Shown in pieces: positions 23,180-34,308 of a stretch of 64,000 bases of DNA. Origin of the DNA: Pezicula radicicola (Eukaryota > Ascomycota > Leotiomycetes > Helotiales > Dermateaceae); assembly GCA_003008705.1 (NCBI GenBank), contig PDUO01000016.1, forward strand, positions 1,055,975-1,119,974, given 5' to 3'. Position numbers and translations under genes: made by a program. Each line of letters begins with the position of its first letter. Position 1 is the first letter of the stretch. The notes under the pieces were generated by a model. That model did not search any database and had not been told where the DNA came from. It saw only the letters and a list, made by a program, of their open reading frames with translations.

Positions 23180-25417
23180 TCACTGCCAGAAGACATCAGG
23201 AAATGCCTGACCACCAAACTGAAAACCCTGATCTAAGGTTGCCCAGTTTGGCCATTCATCGCTGCTAATATCAAAACTGAACTCATTACTACCTATGTCT
23301 CTAAGTAGAGATGCAGGGTCGGTTCTAGTCCCCGATGGACCGTGTCCTGTCTCACGGCCTAAATGACCGTCGCTGTTTCTCGCATCGCCTCCTGGGTTCC
23401 GGTTTCGAATCTTCTCTCTCACGGAAATGGCTTTAGCCCTAAGGGCCGCTAGCACTGCTGACTTAGATCCGAATCCCGAGGAGAAGTCGTCCCATTGCTC
23501 GCGAAAAACAATTTCTATTGCTTCCCATGCTCTATCAACACTAGGCCCGTCAGGCTTGATACATAGATGTCTCAGAATATACATCGTGACATAGTATTGT
23601 GGATAAGCTTTCCTGGCCCAGGCAAACTGCTTCAACAAATCGTCTTCGCTGGCAAGTCTCGGCGCTAAGATCTCCAGTGCCTCGATGAGGTTCTCCTCTG
23701 TTGTGAATTCTTTGTGGAGGCCAGGATGTTGCAATGAAAGCCATTGTTGTCGCGTAATGAAGTCAAGCTTTCGAAGTAAGAAGCGAGAGCAGAGGAGCGT
23801 CAGACGATGTTGGGGTATAACTGGATTACAGCGCTCTAATCGCTCCTCGATTCGTGCTCTGGTCTCGTTAATGATTTGTGCTCTTACGCCTTCGCTTAGA
23901 GACGACGAAGGCGAGGAGGATCTGGCAATAGATGCTAGTTTCTGCATTGACTTCACAAGATCGATATTGATCAGTGAAAATGTCATAGATGTCCAGTCCG
24001 TTTTGGCGGTAGGTAGTTTTTTCATTTCTGGATAGAGATCTGCGTCGTCTACATTAAGGGGAAGACTAACATCAGACATCAGTAGCAGGCCATTTGTGTT
24101 TTCCAGACCATAATCCTCGCCTGCGCGGCCGTCTCGGCTAAGGAGGTGCCACCAAAGGCGACGACGGATCTCAGATTGAAATGGAGAGAGACCAAGTCGC
24201 TCTCCATCGCGATGCAAACCCAATGACTCTGCTATACGGATTGCAAGGCCGTTCAGAATCCAGATCCCTTTGCCGCGGTTGTGGACTCGAAGCGCAGTCT
24301 AGAGACGACTTTAGAGTCGGTTTAGAACTTGAGTAATAACGAAGAATGGAACATACCAGATATATCGCCAATGCATGAAGTCCAGCCAGAGTCGGACGGT
24401 CCAGAAAGTCTCCCTGAGCGAAAGCCTGTTCCAGACCAGTCTTGAATTTGAGTAGATGAGCACATTTATCATGTCCTAAGATTGGCTGGGCTTCCACTTC
24501 GTCAAGAGAAACTGATGAGGCAAAGTAAATGGCTAAGCACAGGGCAAGGTTCTCAAAAGACGATTCTGTTGGTTTGTCAATGGTTGAATAAACCTTGAGC
24601 TCATCGGTGGGAAGATGTAGTAGCTTAAGCCCTGAACAACCTTCCACATTGGTCACGTATATGTTCCATAGTCTCACAGCCACTGGTTTAGACGGATGGA
24701 AAGAAGAGGGTGTCTGTGAGAGACAAGGGGAGGAGAGAATCCCCAAGGCATTGAATGGAGATATTTGCGGGTGCAGTGATCTTGTCATCATCGGCGTAGT
24801 CAAGACAGACCCTATGTTTCGTTCCTATACCAGCAATCAGAAACCTAGATTACCGTTGATTTAGTATCGACAGCGGGGAAGCTGACCTCTTCTATGACCC
24901 TAGACAAAAGAATCTCGTTAAAGTACTGGCTTGATGATCCCTTCTGGACGACAACATCCTCTCTGGATCTTTCGCTGAAGTTGTCGGAGTGCGTCTTCCT
25001 CGCTGGCTGCGCCGAAAACGTAATATTCGTAGTTTCGGTTTCAGTGCCAGGAAGCGGAGTCCTTAGACCAGATTGGCCGGTTTTCTGTTCATGTGTCGCC
25101 TTAGCAAGAGACTTTTCAAGGCTGGAAATGCGGGAAGCCATCTCGGCTATTATGGTCTTCTTCGACCGGCGTATACGCGGACCTGACTGTGGGTAGGAGC
25201 ACAGCTTGCCAGACCGCGTGCACGAGGAACATGGTACTAATCTGTCACATCGGACTTTATTGCGATTACAAGCGTAACAAGAACGGGGAACTGAATTTGT
25301 AGTTCTCAAAGGTGTAGGTATCTGCTGCTCTAATTCGGGCTCGGGCTCAGACGCAGAGTGCTGGTTGAGTTCGGGCTGAGGTTGGGCCGATGATAATGAT
25401 AATGGTTCAAGATCCAT
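23180..25417 (-). CDS. Zn2Cys6 transcription factor (regulator next to the MDR gene)
   Basis: Three exons on the complement: 24887-25417, 24357-24824 and 23180-24298, giving 705 residues. An acidic N-terminus is followed by the zinc cluster at about residues 46-75 (SCYACNRNKVRCD, then PCSSCTRSGKLC), spacing C-x2-C-x6-C-x5-C-x2-C-x6-C. A basic linker (RIRRSKKT) and a short coiled coil (SRISSLEKSLAKA) come next. The fungal transcription-factor domain includes IRIAESLGLHRDGERLGLSP and then SEIRRRLWWHLLSRDGRAGE, both strong family motifs. The junction of exons 2 and 3 (58-nt intron) is unambiguous; that of exons 1 and 2 (62 nt, GTCAGC donor) is a best fit and could shift. It lies head-to-head with a dehydrogenase gene at 26060 and is its most likely regulator (inference). 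Confidence 0.88.
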
Positions 25418-26059
25418 ATTCTTGTGCTTAGCTCAGAGAGAACAAGCTCGAGTAACACATCACATCCTAAAGTAAGATAGTTGACAGAAAGGTCCTGATG
25501 TAGGCTCGGTACGGTAGGTAGAGAAGATGATTGCTTGCTCGGTTGTAATCGCAATTAGTTGTCTAAAGCCGAACACTTATCGCCGTATTATCTCCATGTC
25601 TACATGTCGGCCCCTTTTGTTAGCATTTTACGACCGAGCCCGAAACGTGAAGTAGCATGACTAAGCTGAACTTGTACTCTGTCTGCCGCTTATATCTCAG
25701 CGGGTCGGGAGTAAAACTATCTCATGCTCACCTCATGTGGTAAAACTGTAGCGATTCTCGGGAGTAAAGCCACCTACAAGTAAGTATCAAGGTCGAACAT
25801 AGACTGGCCTCAATCTATAAAAAGCTAGGTATTCCTTACAGGAACCTTTCATCTTTACAGTACATCTTGATTGATTTGACTTTCCTTTGTAAGAACCGCC
25901 TTACTAGACTTCTTTGAGAAAGTTCTCGGTCACTTCTTTGTTTTACTTATCAGTTTTCCAACCAACCTATCTATTCAAAGTTCTGAAAGTCTCAGATCAA
26001 TCTCTTGATAGCTGAGAAGGTACGGTACTAGCAAACTGACCATAAAGATCTCATTCAGC
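25418..26059. promoter_or_regulatory. Divergent promoter between Zn2Cys6 regulator and MDR dehydrogenase
   Basis: The 642-bp gap is the whole regulatory space of two head-to-head genes. A TATA-like TATAAAAAG lies near 25816-25824, reading toward the dehydrogenase about 240 bp before its ATG. Several CGG/CCG triplets (the half-site bound by Zn2Cys6 proteins) occur, for example near 25508-25515 and 25609-25640, but I did not find a perfect paired site. Confidence 0.5.
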
Positions 26060-27205
26060 ATGGCAACCTCAACACCCTCAAACCTTCCTCCAAAACACCG
26101 GGCACTTGTCCTGCACTCCACAAGAGGCCCGTACGATATGTCTGTTGTGGAGCAGCTAACACCGCAGCCCGGGCCCGGTAGCGCAGTGGTCCGTATTCTC
26201 TCAGCTGCCGTGCTGACTTACGCTTGGAAAGTGTACAGTGGCAAGAAACCATATCCATACCCGGAACCTTTCGTACCAGGCTCATCTGCTGTTGGCCGCA
26301 TCGCTGCCGTTGGACCAGATGCCACCAGGCTCAAACCAGGTCAGCTTGTCTATTTCGACTGCTATGTGCATGGCCGTGATGATACCACGTCGCTGCTCCT
26401 GCATGGCCTATCTGCAGGTTTTACCCCCGGCAGCAATATGCTCATGGAAAGTTCTTGGAGAGATGGCACATATGCCGAGTATGCCAAGTTGCCGCTAGAG
26501 AATTGTTTCCCCATGGATGAGGCACGGCTGCTGGGGGATCCCGCCGATGGTGGTCTGAACTATACCGTGGAGGACTTAATGTATCTCTTTATTATATCGA
26601 TTCCATTTGGCGGACTACGGGATGTGGGTGTCAAGGCCGGAGAGAAAGTCATCATCACGCCCGCAACGGGCACTTTTGGAAGCGCGGCAGTGGTGGCTGC
26701 GCTGGCCATGGGGGCGCGAGTTGTTGCCATGGGCCGCAATATGGAAGCCTTGGAGCGATTGAAGACCTTCAGCTCTGAGGGAAGGATCAGGATTGTCCAG
26801 AACACGGGTGATGTGACGGCCGACGTCAAGGAGCTGACTAAGGATGGACAAGCCGACGTATTCTTTGATATCTCGCCGGGGAAAGCAATTAAAAGCACGC
26901 ACTTCAAGAGCTGCATCCAGGCGCTGAGGCGCGGAGGCCGGATAAGCTTGATGGGTGCGCACGAAGAGTTGTCACTACCAACACAGGCCATCATGCTTAA
27001 TGATCTTACCATCAAGGGCAAGTGGATGTATACGAAGGAGGATATACGCTTTATGATCAATTTAGTTGAGACGGGATATCTGAAGCTGGGCGAGGCAGGC
27101 GCCATTAAGACGGTCAGCACCTTTCCGTTAGAGCAGTTCGACGCTGCCTTTGACACGGCGGCGAGGATTAGTGGACCCTGTTTACAAGTAGTCATTGCTC
27201 CATGA
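26060..27205 (+). CDS. Zinc-type alcohol dehydrogenase / quinone oxidoreductase-like MDR protein
   Basis: Single exon, 381 residues. The N-terminal GroES-like fold is seen in PGPGSAVVRILSAAV and FVPGSSAVGRIAAVGPDATR. The nucleotide-binding Rossmann part is seen in EKVIITPATGTFGSAAVV and ALAMGARVVAMGRN, about residues 195-230. It belongs to the medium-chain dehydrogenase/reductase superfamily and should use NAD(P)H. The usual cluster of four structural-zinc cysteines is absent, so a quinone oxidoreductase or enoyl-reductase-like role is as likely as alcohol oxidation. The substrate is unknown. No introns and a higher GC content than the flanking DNA set it apart from most neighbours. The divergent Zn2Cys6 gene 640 bp away is probably its regulator. 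Confidence 0.92.
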   Translation: MATSTPSNLPPKHRALVLHSTRGPYDMSVVEQLTPQPGPGSAVVRILSAAVLTYAWKVYSGKKPYPYPEPFVPGSSAVGRIAAVGPDATRLKPGQLVYFDCYVHGRDDTTSLLLHGLSAGFTPGSNMLMESSWRDGTYAEYAKLPLENCFPMDEARLLGDPADGGLNYTVEDLMYLFIISIPFGGLRDVGVKAGEKVIITPATGTFGSAAVVAALAMGARVVAMGRNMEALERLKTFSSEGRIRIVQNTGDVTADVKELTKDGQADVFFDISPGKAIKSTHFKSCIQALRRGGRISLMGAHEELSLPTQAIMLNDLTIKGKWMYTKEDIRFMINLVETGYLKLGEAGAIKTVSTFPLEQFDAAFDTAARISGPCLQVVIAP

Positions 27206-28611
27206 TAGTAGGGGACATTGCAGAGGAGGGGCTTAAATGTCCCGGTGGGTGCGATTAGAAGGAATAGCTGCAGCTTCCTTTGTCTAGTATACATATGGTT
27301 ATTGTTTGGAGGAAGAACTTGTTCCTTCTACGGATATCACACTAGGATACTGGAGGTATTCACTTTCACTATTGACCTGCTACTGCGTCGTAAGACGTAA
27401 GGTCCTGTTTGACTGGTTTTGTAGCTTTCCCAAGTCACTAGCCTAATGGAACAGATCTACGAGCACTTGAGTCTTTTCTGTTGTTAACTAGCTACTCCCA
27501 AAGTACAATCTCATGCACATATTGAATATAACTAAAGATTTGCCCTATTTCTTCGAATCAAACCACAGGGCATTTTCGAGTACGAACATTCTCCTGGTTT
27601 CGAGGAGACATAGAAGGTTTGTTATACCTAATCCGCAGAGTTGTTCGTAGGAAGGTGTAAGTATAATTTATCAAACCTGGGTTCTACCTGTCTCGACAAG
27701 TTCATGAATCGCTTAATTTTACGAATTCTATGCCCAACAGCACATCACTTAAGCTAAATGAGATACTTAAACTTAGTAAAATGCTTCAGAGTTGGAGTTC
27801 TCCAAACCTCCAGATCAATCGTTCTGGGTGTTTCTTGGGAAAGGGGGAAGGGATAACAGGCGAGGCAGGGCAAGGATTTTAAGCGAGCATACAATGCTGA
27901 CATCATGCCTCGGCAGAAAAGTTTGTTGCTTCTACGAACTTTGCTCCTTCCTCTTTCTATCAGTATAATTTAAAAATCATGAATGCTCCTTCTACTTGCA
28001 GCTAAACTTTTCATCTTATCTTCGATAATTATTACACTCAGACTCGAATTAGATGAAATGATAGCAATTGCTAGCGTCGTGTTAATAGCCTTCGAATTGA
28101 TAACTAACGTTTAGTTGGTTCGTTCAGAATATGCAACCTATTATTCCCTGCAGTCCTTTCGCCCGTTGGCTGGCTTTTAGAACACCCTTTTCCTTCTTAG
28201 GTGAGAATTTTTAGTATCTTTGTAAAGGCCTTTGGATAATAGCACGGATCAATTTCCATAAGGAAATGCATGTTGAGGCCCGCCTGACAAGGTCCACTTT
28301 TGAATCTAATCAACATCGCAACGTTACCGCTCCCGGAGTAAAGCTTTAAGAATGATAATTATATTCAAGGTTATCTCCATCCATTTCTTATACAATTTTG
28401 AATAAAGAATGTGGCGTTGACTACACGTAACGTGTGTCCTGAAAGTGGGGTTCAAGCTCATCGCGGGGTAAAATGCTTGCAGGTTATATAGAGCTAGGCT
28501 CATGACCATGGTTGTTAGCCCACAGCGGGTATAAAAGCAGGTGCTAGGACTTCAATGCATACTATTAACGTTGTTTATTTAGTACAGAAGATTTTCTAGT
28601 CAACCTCCAGG
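27206..28611. other. Intergenic, upstream region of the beta-galactosidase gene
   Basis: No gene seen over about 1.4 kb; it is AT-rich with no notable repeat. The last 80 bp hold a TATA box for the beta-galactosidase gene (listed separately). A 61-codon minus frame at 28324-28509 is not convincing. Confidence 0.6.
28530..28536 (+). promoter_or_regulatory. TATA box of the GH35 gene
   Basis: TATAAAA lies 76 bp before the GH35 start codon at 28612. This is a good distance for a fungal core promoter with a short leader, and it is the clearest TATA box in the window. Confidence 0.65.
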
Positions 28612-30489
28612 ATGCGTATGTCTTTGCTTCGAGCATTTTCTGCGTTATTTCTTGCAAGTCAAAGCTATGCAGCGACTTCTTTTACCAATAACAACGACAC
28701 ATTCCTTCTCGATGGAGAACCATATCAAATCATCGGTGGTCAAATGGACCCGCAAAGGATCCCTTATCAGTACTGGGAAGACAGGTTGTACAAAGCACGA
28801 GCAATGGGTCTTAACACAATCTTCAGCTATGTCTTCTGGGACCAAATCCAACCGACTCCAGATACCTGGGATACAACTGGTAGAAATGATATCGCAGGGT
28901 ATTTTCGCCTTGCACAAGAAGTTGGTTTAAACATTGTTCTTCGGGCTGGACCTTATGTTTGTGGGGAGCATGAGTGGGGAGGATTTCCAGCTTGGCTCAG
29001 CGAGGTACCCGGCATGGTTGTTCGGTCATACAATCAGCCATTTCTGGATGCGGCACAGGAATATATCAGTCGTCTTGCAAGCGAGCTTGAACCGCTGATG
29101 GTCACCAATGGAGGGCCTGTGATCATGGTTCAAATTGAGAATGAATATGGTTCGTATGGTGCTGACCACACATACATGGCTGCATTAAGAGACATGTTCA
29201 AAACCGCTTTCGGAATTACACTTTATACGAATGATGGTGGCTACGAATCTGACCTTGTCGGCGGAGCAATCTCTGGTGTGCTTGCGGAGACAGACGGTTC
29301 TCCACAGAGCGCATTCGCAGCCAGGAACGAGTATGTGACAGATCCTAGCAGTCTTGGACCTCAACTCGATGGGGAGTATTACATCACCTGGCTTGACTTT
29401 TGGGCCAGTAATTATACCTATGAAACAGATGTTGGCTCTGCGTCTGCAATCGAGACCATTCAAGCAGACCTCAGCTGGGTTTTGGCAAATGGATCCTCGT
29501 TCAGTCTTTACATGTTTCATGGAGGTACAAACTGGGATTTCCAGAGCGGTGCTGACTGGGGCACTGCTTTGGAACCTGTCATTACAAGTTATGATTATGG
29601 TGCTCCTCTTGATGAAAGTGGTCGGACAACTGATATCTATGATGCTTTACGAGAAACTATCAGCTCTTTTCTAAGCAACAGTAGCACTTTACCATCTGTT
29701 CCACAGAACACTGAGGCCATTGAGATTCCAGATTTTGAAGTCTCTCCCACAGTAGCCCTCTTCGATGTTCTTCCTCAACCGGTTACTGCACTCTACCCAA
29801 TTCATATGGAAGCACTTAATCAGTCCCACGGCTTTGTTTTATATCGTCACACCATGGAATTATCAATGGACGGTACCCTTCAACCTGGAGATTTTCCTCG
29901 AGATCGTGTATTGGTCTACGTGAACGCGAAGAGAGTTGGAGTTATTGACAGCTCCTATGAAACTCCCAATGTTGTCAATCTATCCTTAAAGCAGAACGAT
30001 GTCCTGGATCTCCTCATAGAAAACATGGGCCGCATTAATTATGGGCCTCGAATACCTGATCAACGTAAAGGTGTTATTGGAAACATCACAATTGGTGGAA
30101 TGACTCTGTCTGACTGGGCTATGTATTCCATAAGTCTTGACGATCCACCAACTCCATTGGTAACGACAAACTCCCTCAATCTCACTATTCCCTCCGAATC
30201 AGGTCCTATTTTCTATAGCGCGACCTTCGACGTTACTGCAATTGGCGATACCTTCCTCGAACTTCCAAACTGGACGAAAGGCGTAGTTTGGGTAAATGGT
30301 ATCAACCTTGGCCGGTATTGGATTGTTGGACCACAGCAGACTCTTTATTTACCAGGCTGCTATTTGAAGGATGTGGGGAATCAAATAATGGTTCTGGATT
30401 TGGAGCCCAGTGGAAATGAGACGGTTGTGAGGGGCGTGACGACGAGAAACTGGGGAAACTTTCCAGATCCTGACGCACCTTCAAACTAA
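28612..30489 (+). CDS. Secreted beta-galactosidase, glycoside hydrolase family 35
   Basis: Single exon, 625 residues. A signal peptide (RAFSALFLASQSYA, about residues 7-20) leads into the GH35 TIM barrel. Motifs are FLLDGEPYQIIGGQMDPQRI, LRAGPYVCGEHEWGGFPAWL, and IMVQIENEYGSYG with the acid/base Glu at about residue 178. GEYYITWLDFW has the presumed nucleophile Glu at about 255, and MFHGGTNWDF follows. C-terminal beta-rich domains follow, with RVLVYVNAKRVG, then GVVWVNGINLGRYW near the end. It should release terminal galactose from plant or fungal glycans outside the cell. At 625 residues it is of the shorter eukaryotic type, not the roughly 1000-residue Aspergillus LacA type. Many Asn-X-Ser/Thr sites fit secretion. 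A TATA box lies 76 bp upstream. Confidence 0.95.
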   Translation: MRMSLLRAFSALFLASQSYAATSFTNNNDTFLLDGEPYQIIGGQMDPQRIPYQYWEDRLYKARAMGLNTIFSYVFWDQIQPTPDTWDTTGRNDIAGYFRLAQEVGLNIVLRAGPYVCGEHEWGGFPAWLSEVPGMVVRSYNQPFLDAAQEYISRLASELEPLMVTNGGPVIMVQIENEYGSYGADHTYMAALRDMFKTAFGITLYTNDGGYESDLVGGAISGVLAETDGSPQSAFAARNEYVTDPSSLGPQLDGEYYITWLDFWASNYTYETDVGSASAIETIQADLSWVLANGSSFSLYMFHGGTNWDFQSGADWGTALEPVITSYDYGAPLDESGRTTDIYDALRETISSFLSNSSTLPSVPQNTEAIEIPDFEVSPTVALFDVLPQPVTALYPIHMEALNQSHGFVLYRHTMELSMDGTLQPGDFPRDRVLVYVNAKRVGVIDSSYETPNVVNLSLKQNDVLDLLIENMGRINYGPRIPDQRKGVIGNITIGGMTLSDWAMYSISLDDPPTPLVTTNSLNLTIPSESGPIFYSATFDVTAIGDTFLELPNWTKGVVWVNGINLGRYWIVGPQQTLYLPGCYLKDVGNQIMVLDLEPSGNETVVRGVTTRNWGNFPDPDAPSN

Positions 30490-30620
30490 GGCGGACTAAT
30501 ATTCTATAATTAATGATAGCGAAAGTATCCTTTTGCACTAGGTACGTAGATATAATTCGCCTATTTTATTTTTCTAGTTTGTAACTAGCTGTACGTAAAT
30601 TCACATCCTCTTCATTTGAA

Positions 30621-31932
30621 TCATGGCAAAGCGCAGCTCGAATTTTCCTCCTCCTTTTCTTTTGCTCCCTTGCTCTTCTCCAAACTCGCTTGATAAATGG
30701 TCCATCCCTCTTTTGTAAGAAATAAGTTGTTGCTTCCATTTTCATCAAAATATTCAAAATTGACAAACAATCTCCCAGAAAAGTCATCCAAAAACCCTTT
30801 CATCTCGAGTTTTCCTTTGAGTGGCATTTGCATTACTTGTAATGCCCGAATATCTCTCTTGATTATCATGGCAAGGTCTCGCAGTCGACCAAATCTGAGT
30901 AGTTCCTCCAACTCTATGCTCTTCACTCTGTTACGTTCAGAATAATCTCGTAGCATATCCAGTATCTCAGTCGGGGTTAGGAATTCCTCCAGTTTGCTCG
31001 CTGCAGCTCTGAAATCCCGGATGATCTTTCGCGAGCCTTCAAGATACGGTGTCTTAGGGGAGATTCCACCTGCATTCAGGTCTTCTACAATCCAATAATT
31101 GATTATAGTTTCAGCCCAATCGTAGTACTTAACAAAAGTTCGTACGAATCTTTCGTGGACCCAATATTTCTTTTTGAATGATTTCGAATGGAAGATTTCG
31201 TGACACTTCTCTTTCAAGTATTCATTCCAGCGCGTGAGAAAATCAACCGTCATCATAAATTGGATAGCGGACACAAGACTGAGTGTTGGCGGTGTGTTCT
31301 CTTCGTTTGCTTGGACTATAAGGAACATAAGGTGGAGATTTTTGATCTGTAGTTCTAGGTCGTCGAGGTTGGCTGCAAGTCTACAAAATAGTCAAGTCGG
31401 TAATCTGTCATCGTTATCGAATGAAGACTATTCTCTACACACCTAGAAACGAAATATAGGCCTCTTGACTTATGTTTCTGTACGTTGTACTCATCTCGAA
31501 GTTTGATGGCAACCATGTACATTGCTTGGAGATTGAAAAGAATGGCCTGCTTTTCTTTGCTGACCTGGAAAACTGTTTAGTTCTAGTGCAGAAGTTCGAA
31601 TGAAGACTCAATAATGGGAGTGAAATAGAGATGCCTGACTTGAAGGATGAGAGGATGAAGACTTGCATTTTCTGGTTTTATGAGTTCTGCCTTAATACTC
31701 TTGAGACCTGCTTCCAGCGTTTGGCAAACGCCTTTTTGCTCTATCACACATTAGCCTTCTTAACTACAAGCATTCTATTGCTATATTTTCTCAATGGCGA
31801 CAATTCTAGAGAGTCAAAACGGTGTTGAAGAATAATACTAGAGCCACAAAAAGGATGTGGTGTTTAGGCAAGAGTGAAAAAGAGGGCCATGGACATACCC
31901 AAATTCGGCCAAGTGTCAGGCGGTTTGCTCAT
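30621..31932 (-). CDS. Unrecognised helical protein, 338 residues
   Basis: Four exons on the complement: 31899-31932, 31640-31740, 31443-31564 and 30621-31380. The model starts MSKPPDTWPNLEQKGVCQ and frames join cleanly at each junction (introns 158, 75 and 62 nt). The product looks fully alpha-helical, with amphipathic stretches such as LAANLDDLELQIKNLHLMF and KLEEFLTPTEILDMLRDYSE. It has no signal peptide, no convincing membrane span and a charged C-terminus (KSKGAKEKEEENSS). I do not recognise the family; fungal NACHT-neighbour or prion-inhibition-type helical domains are conceivable but unsupported. The first intron is long enough that a missed exon is possible. It lies tail-to-tail with the beta-galactosidase gene. 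Confidence 0.72.
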
Positions 31933-32720
31933 TGTGGCTCCTGTATATCGGGATTATAGCAACATCGGAGGTTTTTTGGCAATGTGAAAATTTCGATTCG
32001 TGACGAAGGGACTTGAAATACTCTATTTGTATTTAACTAAGTGGAGTTACATGGAGGTCTGGACCGCAGTCGAACTCGTTTACTGCCATCCAATCTGTGT
32101 GGGCTGGAAGGCGACTACCTCTAATCACAGGAATCTTCATTGGCTTTCGGGAAATCGCTTTGTATCATGCGATGCTTGAGCGTCACAGTTCATGATATGT
32201 TTTAAACCTGAGTATTAAAAACTCCTCTGTAAAAGACCATTTAGTGCTCACACGAACTTTAGATAGGGTTGCATAGTGCGACCTGTCCTCGAAATTCATT
32301 GAATATCTTGTTTTTGGTTGTCTTTCACAATTTTAAAAATGTGTAAAGAAGGTAGTTAGTTGCAAATGCGTTATAACCCATGTGATGAGCGGACTATTGG
32401 ATTTTAAGGGGGGGCTAGTGGCCACTTAGCGAGTCCGCCAAAGCACTAACTTCGTGTCCTTCAACTTTTTGTCTTTTCTTTCTATAGAAAAATACTCAAC
32501 CTGGGCACAAAGCGAGATTCTGTCTGTAATCAAAACTCTACTCGAAATATTACTATAGCATTATCAAAGTAAATATATCAACTCGACACAATCCTCTCCT
32601 CAAGTCCTCGATCCAAAAATTCGACACCTCTGAAAGAGTACTTTGCACCGTACCGCTAGCCTTCTTCAAATACTACTTCGACCCATACCAATATCTATAT
32701 CCGAACTAAATACAATCAAG
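31933..32720. other. Intergenic, no gene seen
   Basis: Upstream of the 338-residue gene and of the broken 2EXR gene. AT-rich, with no open frame of interest and no repeat. Confidence 0.6.
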
Positions 32721-33291
32721 ATGACAGACATCCAAGAAAAGACTGGTCCGAAGAATTTCAATGATTTCCTAATGAATTGAAAATCATGATCTGGAAGACT
32801 GCAGCAGAAACTGTACCAGGTAGGAATAAACATAGGATCAAGGTCTCTCCTAGCCCCGAACAAGGTCAGAAGCAAATCAGACGTATGGACCTAGTCCCTG
32901 CACTTCTACACACACGTCGAGATTCCCGGTTCGAGGCACTCAAAGTATTCGAAAAGTACAATACGAGCTACAATGGAGTTCCTCATACAATCTATATACA
33001 CCCAAAGATCGATTTCCTGGTTGTTCAATATCGCTATTCCGAATACATAGGTCAGTCATGGAGCTCTATAGTCTCCATGGGATCTCACCATTTTCTATTT
33101 GACCATTAATTTGTCCAGACAACAATTATGTCCAAGTCGTGGGAAAACTTGTCACCACAAATAAAGGTTTCGAGGCTATTTTACTTCTGGGCATCAATAG
33201 TGGGCCTCTGGCAGTGCGGATGGAGGTCTTTGATACTATCCAAGGAAGACATGATGGCTTGTGGCAATATAGTTGTCAGTATATATGCTAG
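32721..33291 (+). pseudogene. 2EXR-family gene with a one-base frameshift
   Basis: An ATG at 32721 opens a short frame that ends in a stop at about 32778. One base off, the frame continues with PNELKIMIWKTAAETVPGR, then ALLHTRRDSRFEALKVFEKY and IYIHPKIDFLVV. This is the layout of fungal 2EXR-domain proteins, in which a short F-P-x-E-L-x-x-x-I-W motif precedes a conserved Arg-containing 'CRESR'-like block. A 68-nt intron (33051-33118) and a second exon to the stop at 33289-33291 can be modelled. One missing base at about 32767-32771 (TTCCTAAT) accounts for the break, so it is either a young pseudogene or a sequencing error. Function of the family is unknown. Confidence 0.7.
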
Positions 33292-34308
33292 TAGTTCTTA
33301 GGTAATGGGCACAAATCGATTTCCCTAAACATGGCCTATATCATAATCTGTTTCCCGTCACCCTAAGTTGGAAATCTGGAAAGTTGGTTAAGAAGTTCAA
33401 GCGCTATAAGTTGGCCTTAGTAGTAATCAAACAGACGTCGAGAATCTGTTCTTTCCTCCCATTTTATTAGGAGTCTGTAATTTCGCACTGAGTGTTCCTT
33501 GGGTAACATTGTGAGCTATTATCAAGTGTGAAGGATGTACTCGGCCAGTAATTCCTTATGTAATAATCGTGAAATTGTACTTCTATGCTTTAGATTTTGA
33601 TTTCAGTAGCCTCTAGTTTGCATATATTCTGGTTCTATTCATTTTTGTTTCTTCCCTAACTAGCCAAGTCCCTGAGACTTGCATCTCAGTAGTCGGAAGC
33701 CAATTCAAACTATGTTCATATGGATTCAACTCCTCTCTCGAAGTCCTAGACCGACAATGGTAGATCACTGGATTGCGGATTGATCTAGTAGCATGCTAGG
33801 ACGTATTTCTCAAAGGTATTTATGCGCTCTATAGGCCAAATAGAGCGTATTTAACGATAGGATATAAATAAAAATTCTTGATACGGGGCAATAAGTGCTC
33901 AGTCCTTTTGTAAGAGATAATACTATAAGAGAGGCCACTCTTATATTGTAAAGGCATACTAAAGGTAAGTGAAAAGCCTGGCCTTGTCAAAGAAAAAAGG
34001 AAACTTATATATATATAGGTATAACTTTGGTGAAAAGAATATTTCTCGACATAGAGCCCTCCCTATAGTTCCGCATCCGAGAACATAGTTTGTGGCGAAG
34101 GCGATATGGCATTGTTCGTGGGTCTGATAATGTTTGCCCTTTTAAAGCCACTGGATTTGCAGGCTCAAGATGAAAGCCAATAATTTATTAGATACTTCAT
34201 CCTTCATTTACTTATTTTCTGTATTTAATTAAGCCGTTCTCGAGTTTTATCATGTTTAAAGCACAGACAGCATTCAATGACTTCGCAGGGGCAGGGCATC
34301 TCGGTCTT
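33292..34308. other. Intergenic, no gene seen
   Basis: No supported open frame. A small hairpin occurs near 33810-33850 (CGCTCTAT paired with ATAGAGCG across a short loop). Otherwise I see nothing. Confidence 0.55.

Noticed and set aside
24825..24886. 29-nt intron (donor after the Thr codon near 24854) for the second Zn2Cys6 gene
   Set aside because: Too short for splicing; the 62-nt intron with the GTCAGC donor keeps the same frame and is of normal size.
26560..27294. 244-codon minus frame
   Set aside because: Antisense shadow of the intronless dehydrogenase gene; no motif.
33813..33850. Small hairpin as a terminator or small RNA
   Set aside because: The stem is short (8 bp), there is no adjacent gene end, and hairpin terminators are not used by RNA polymerase II.
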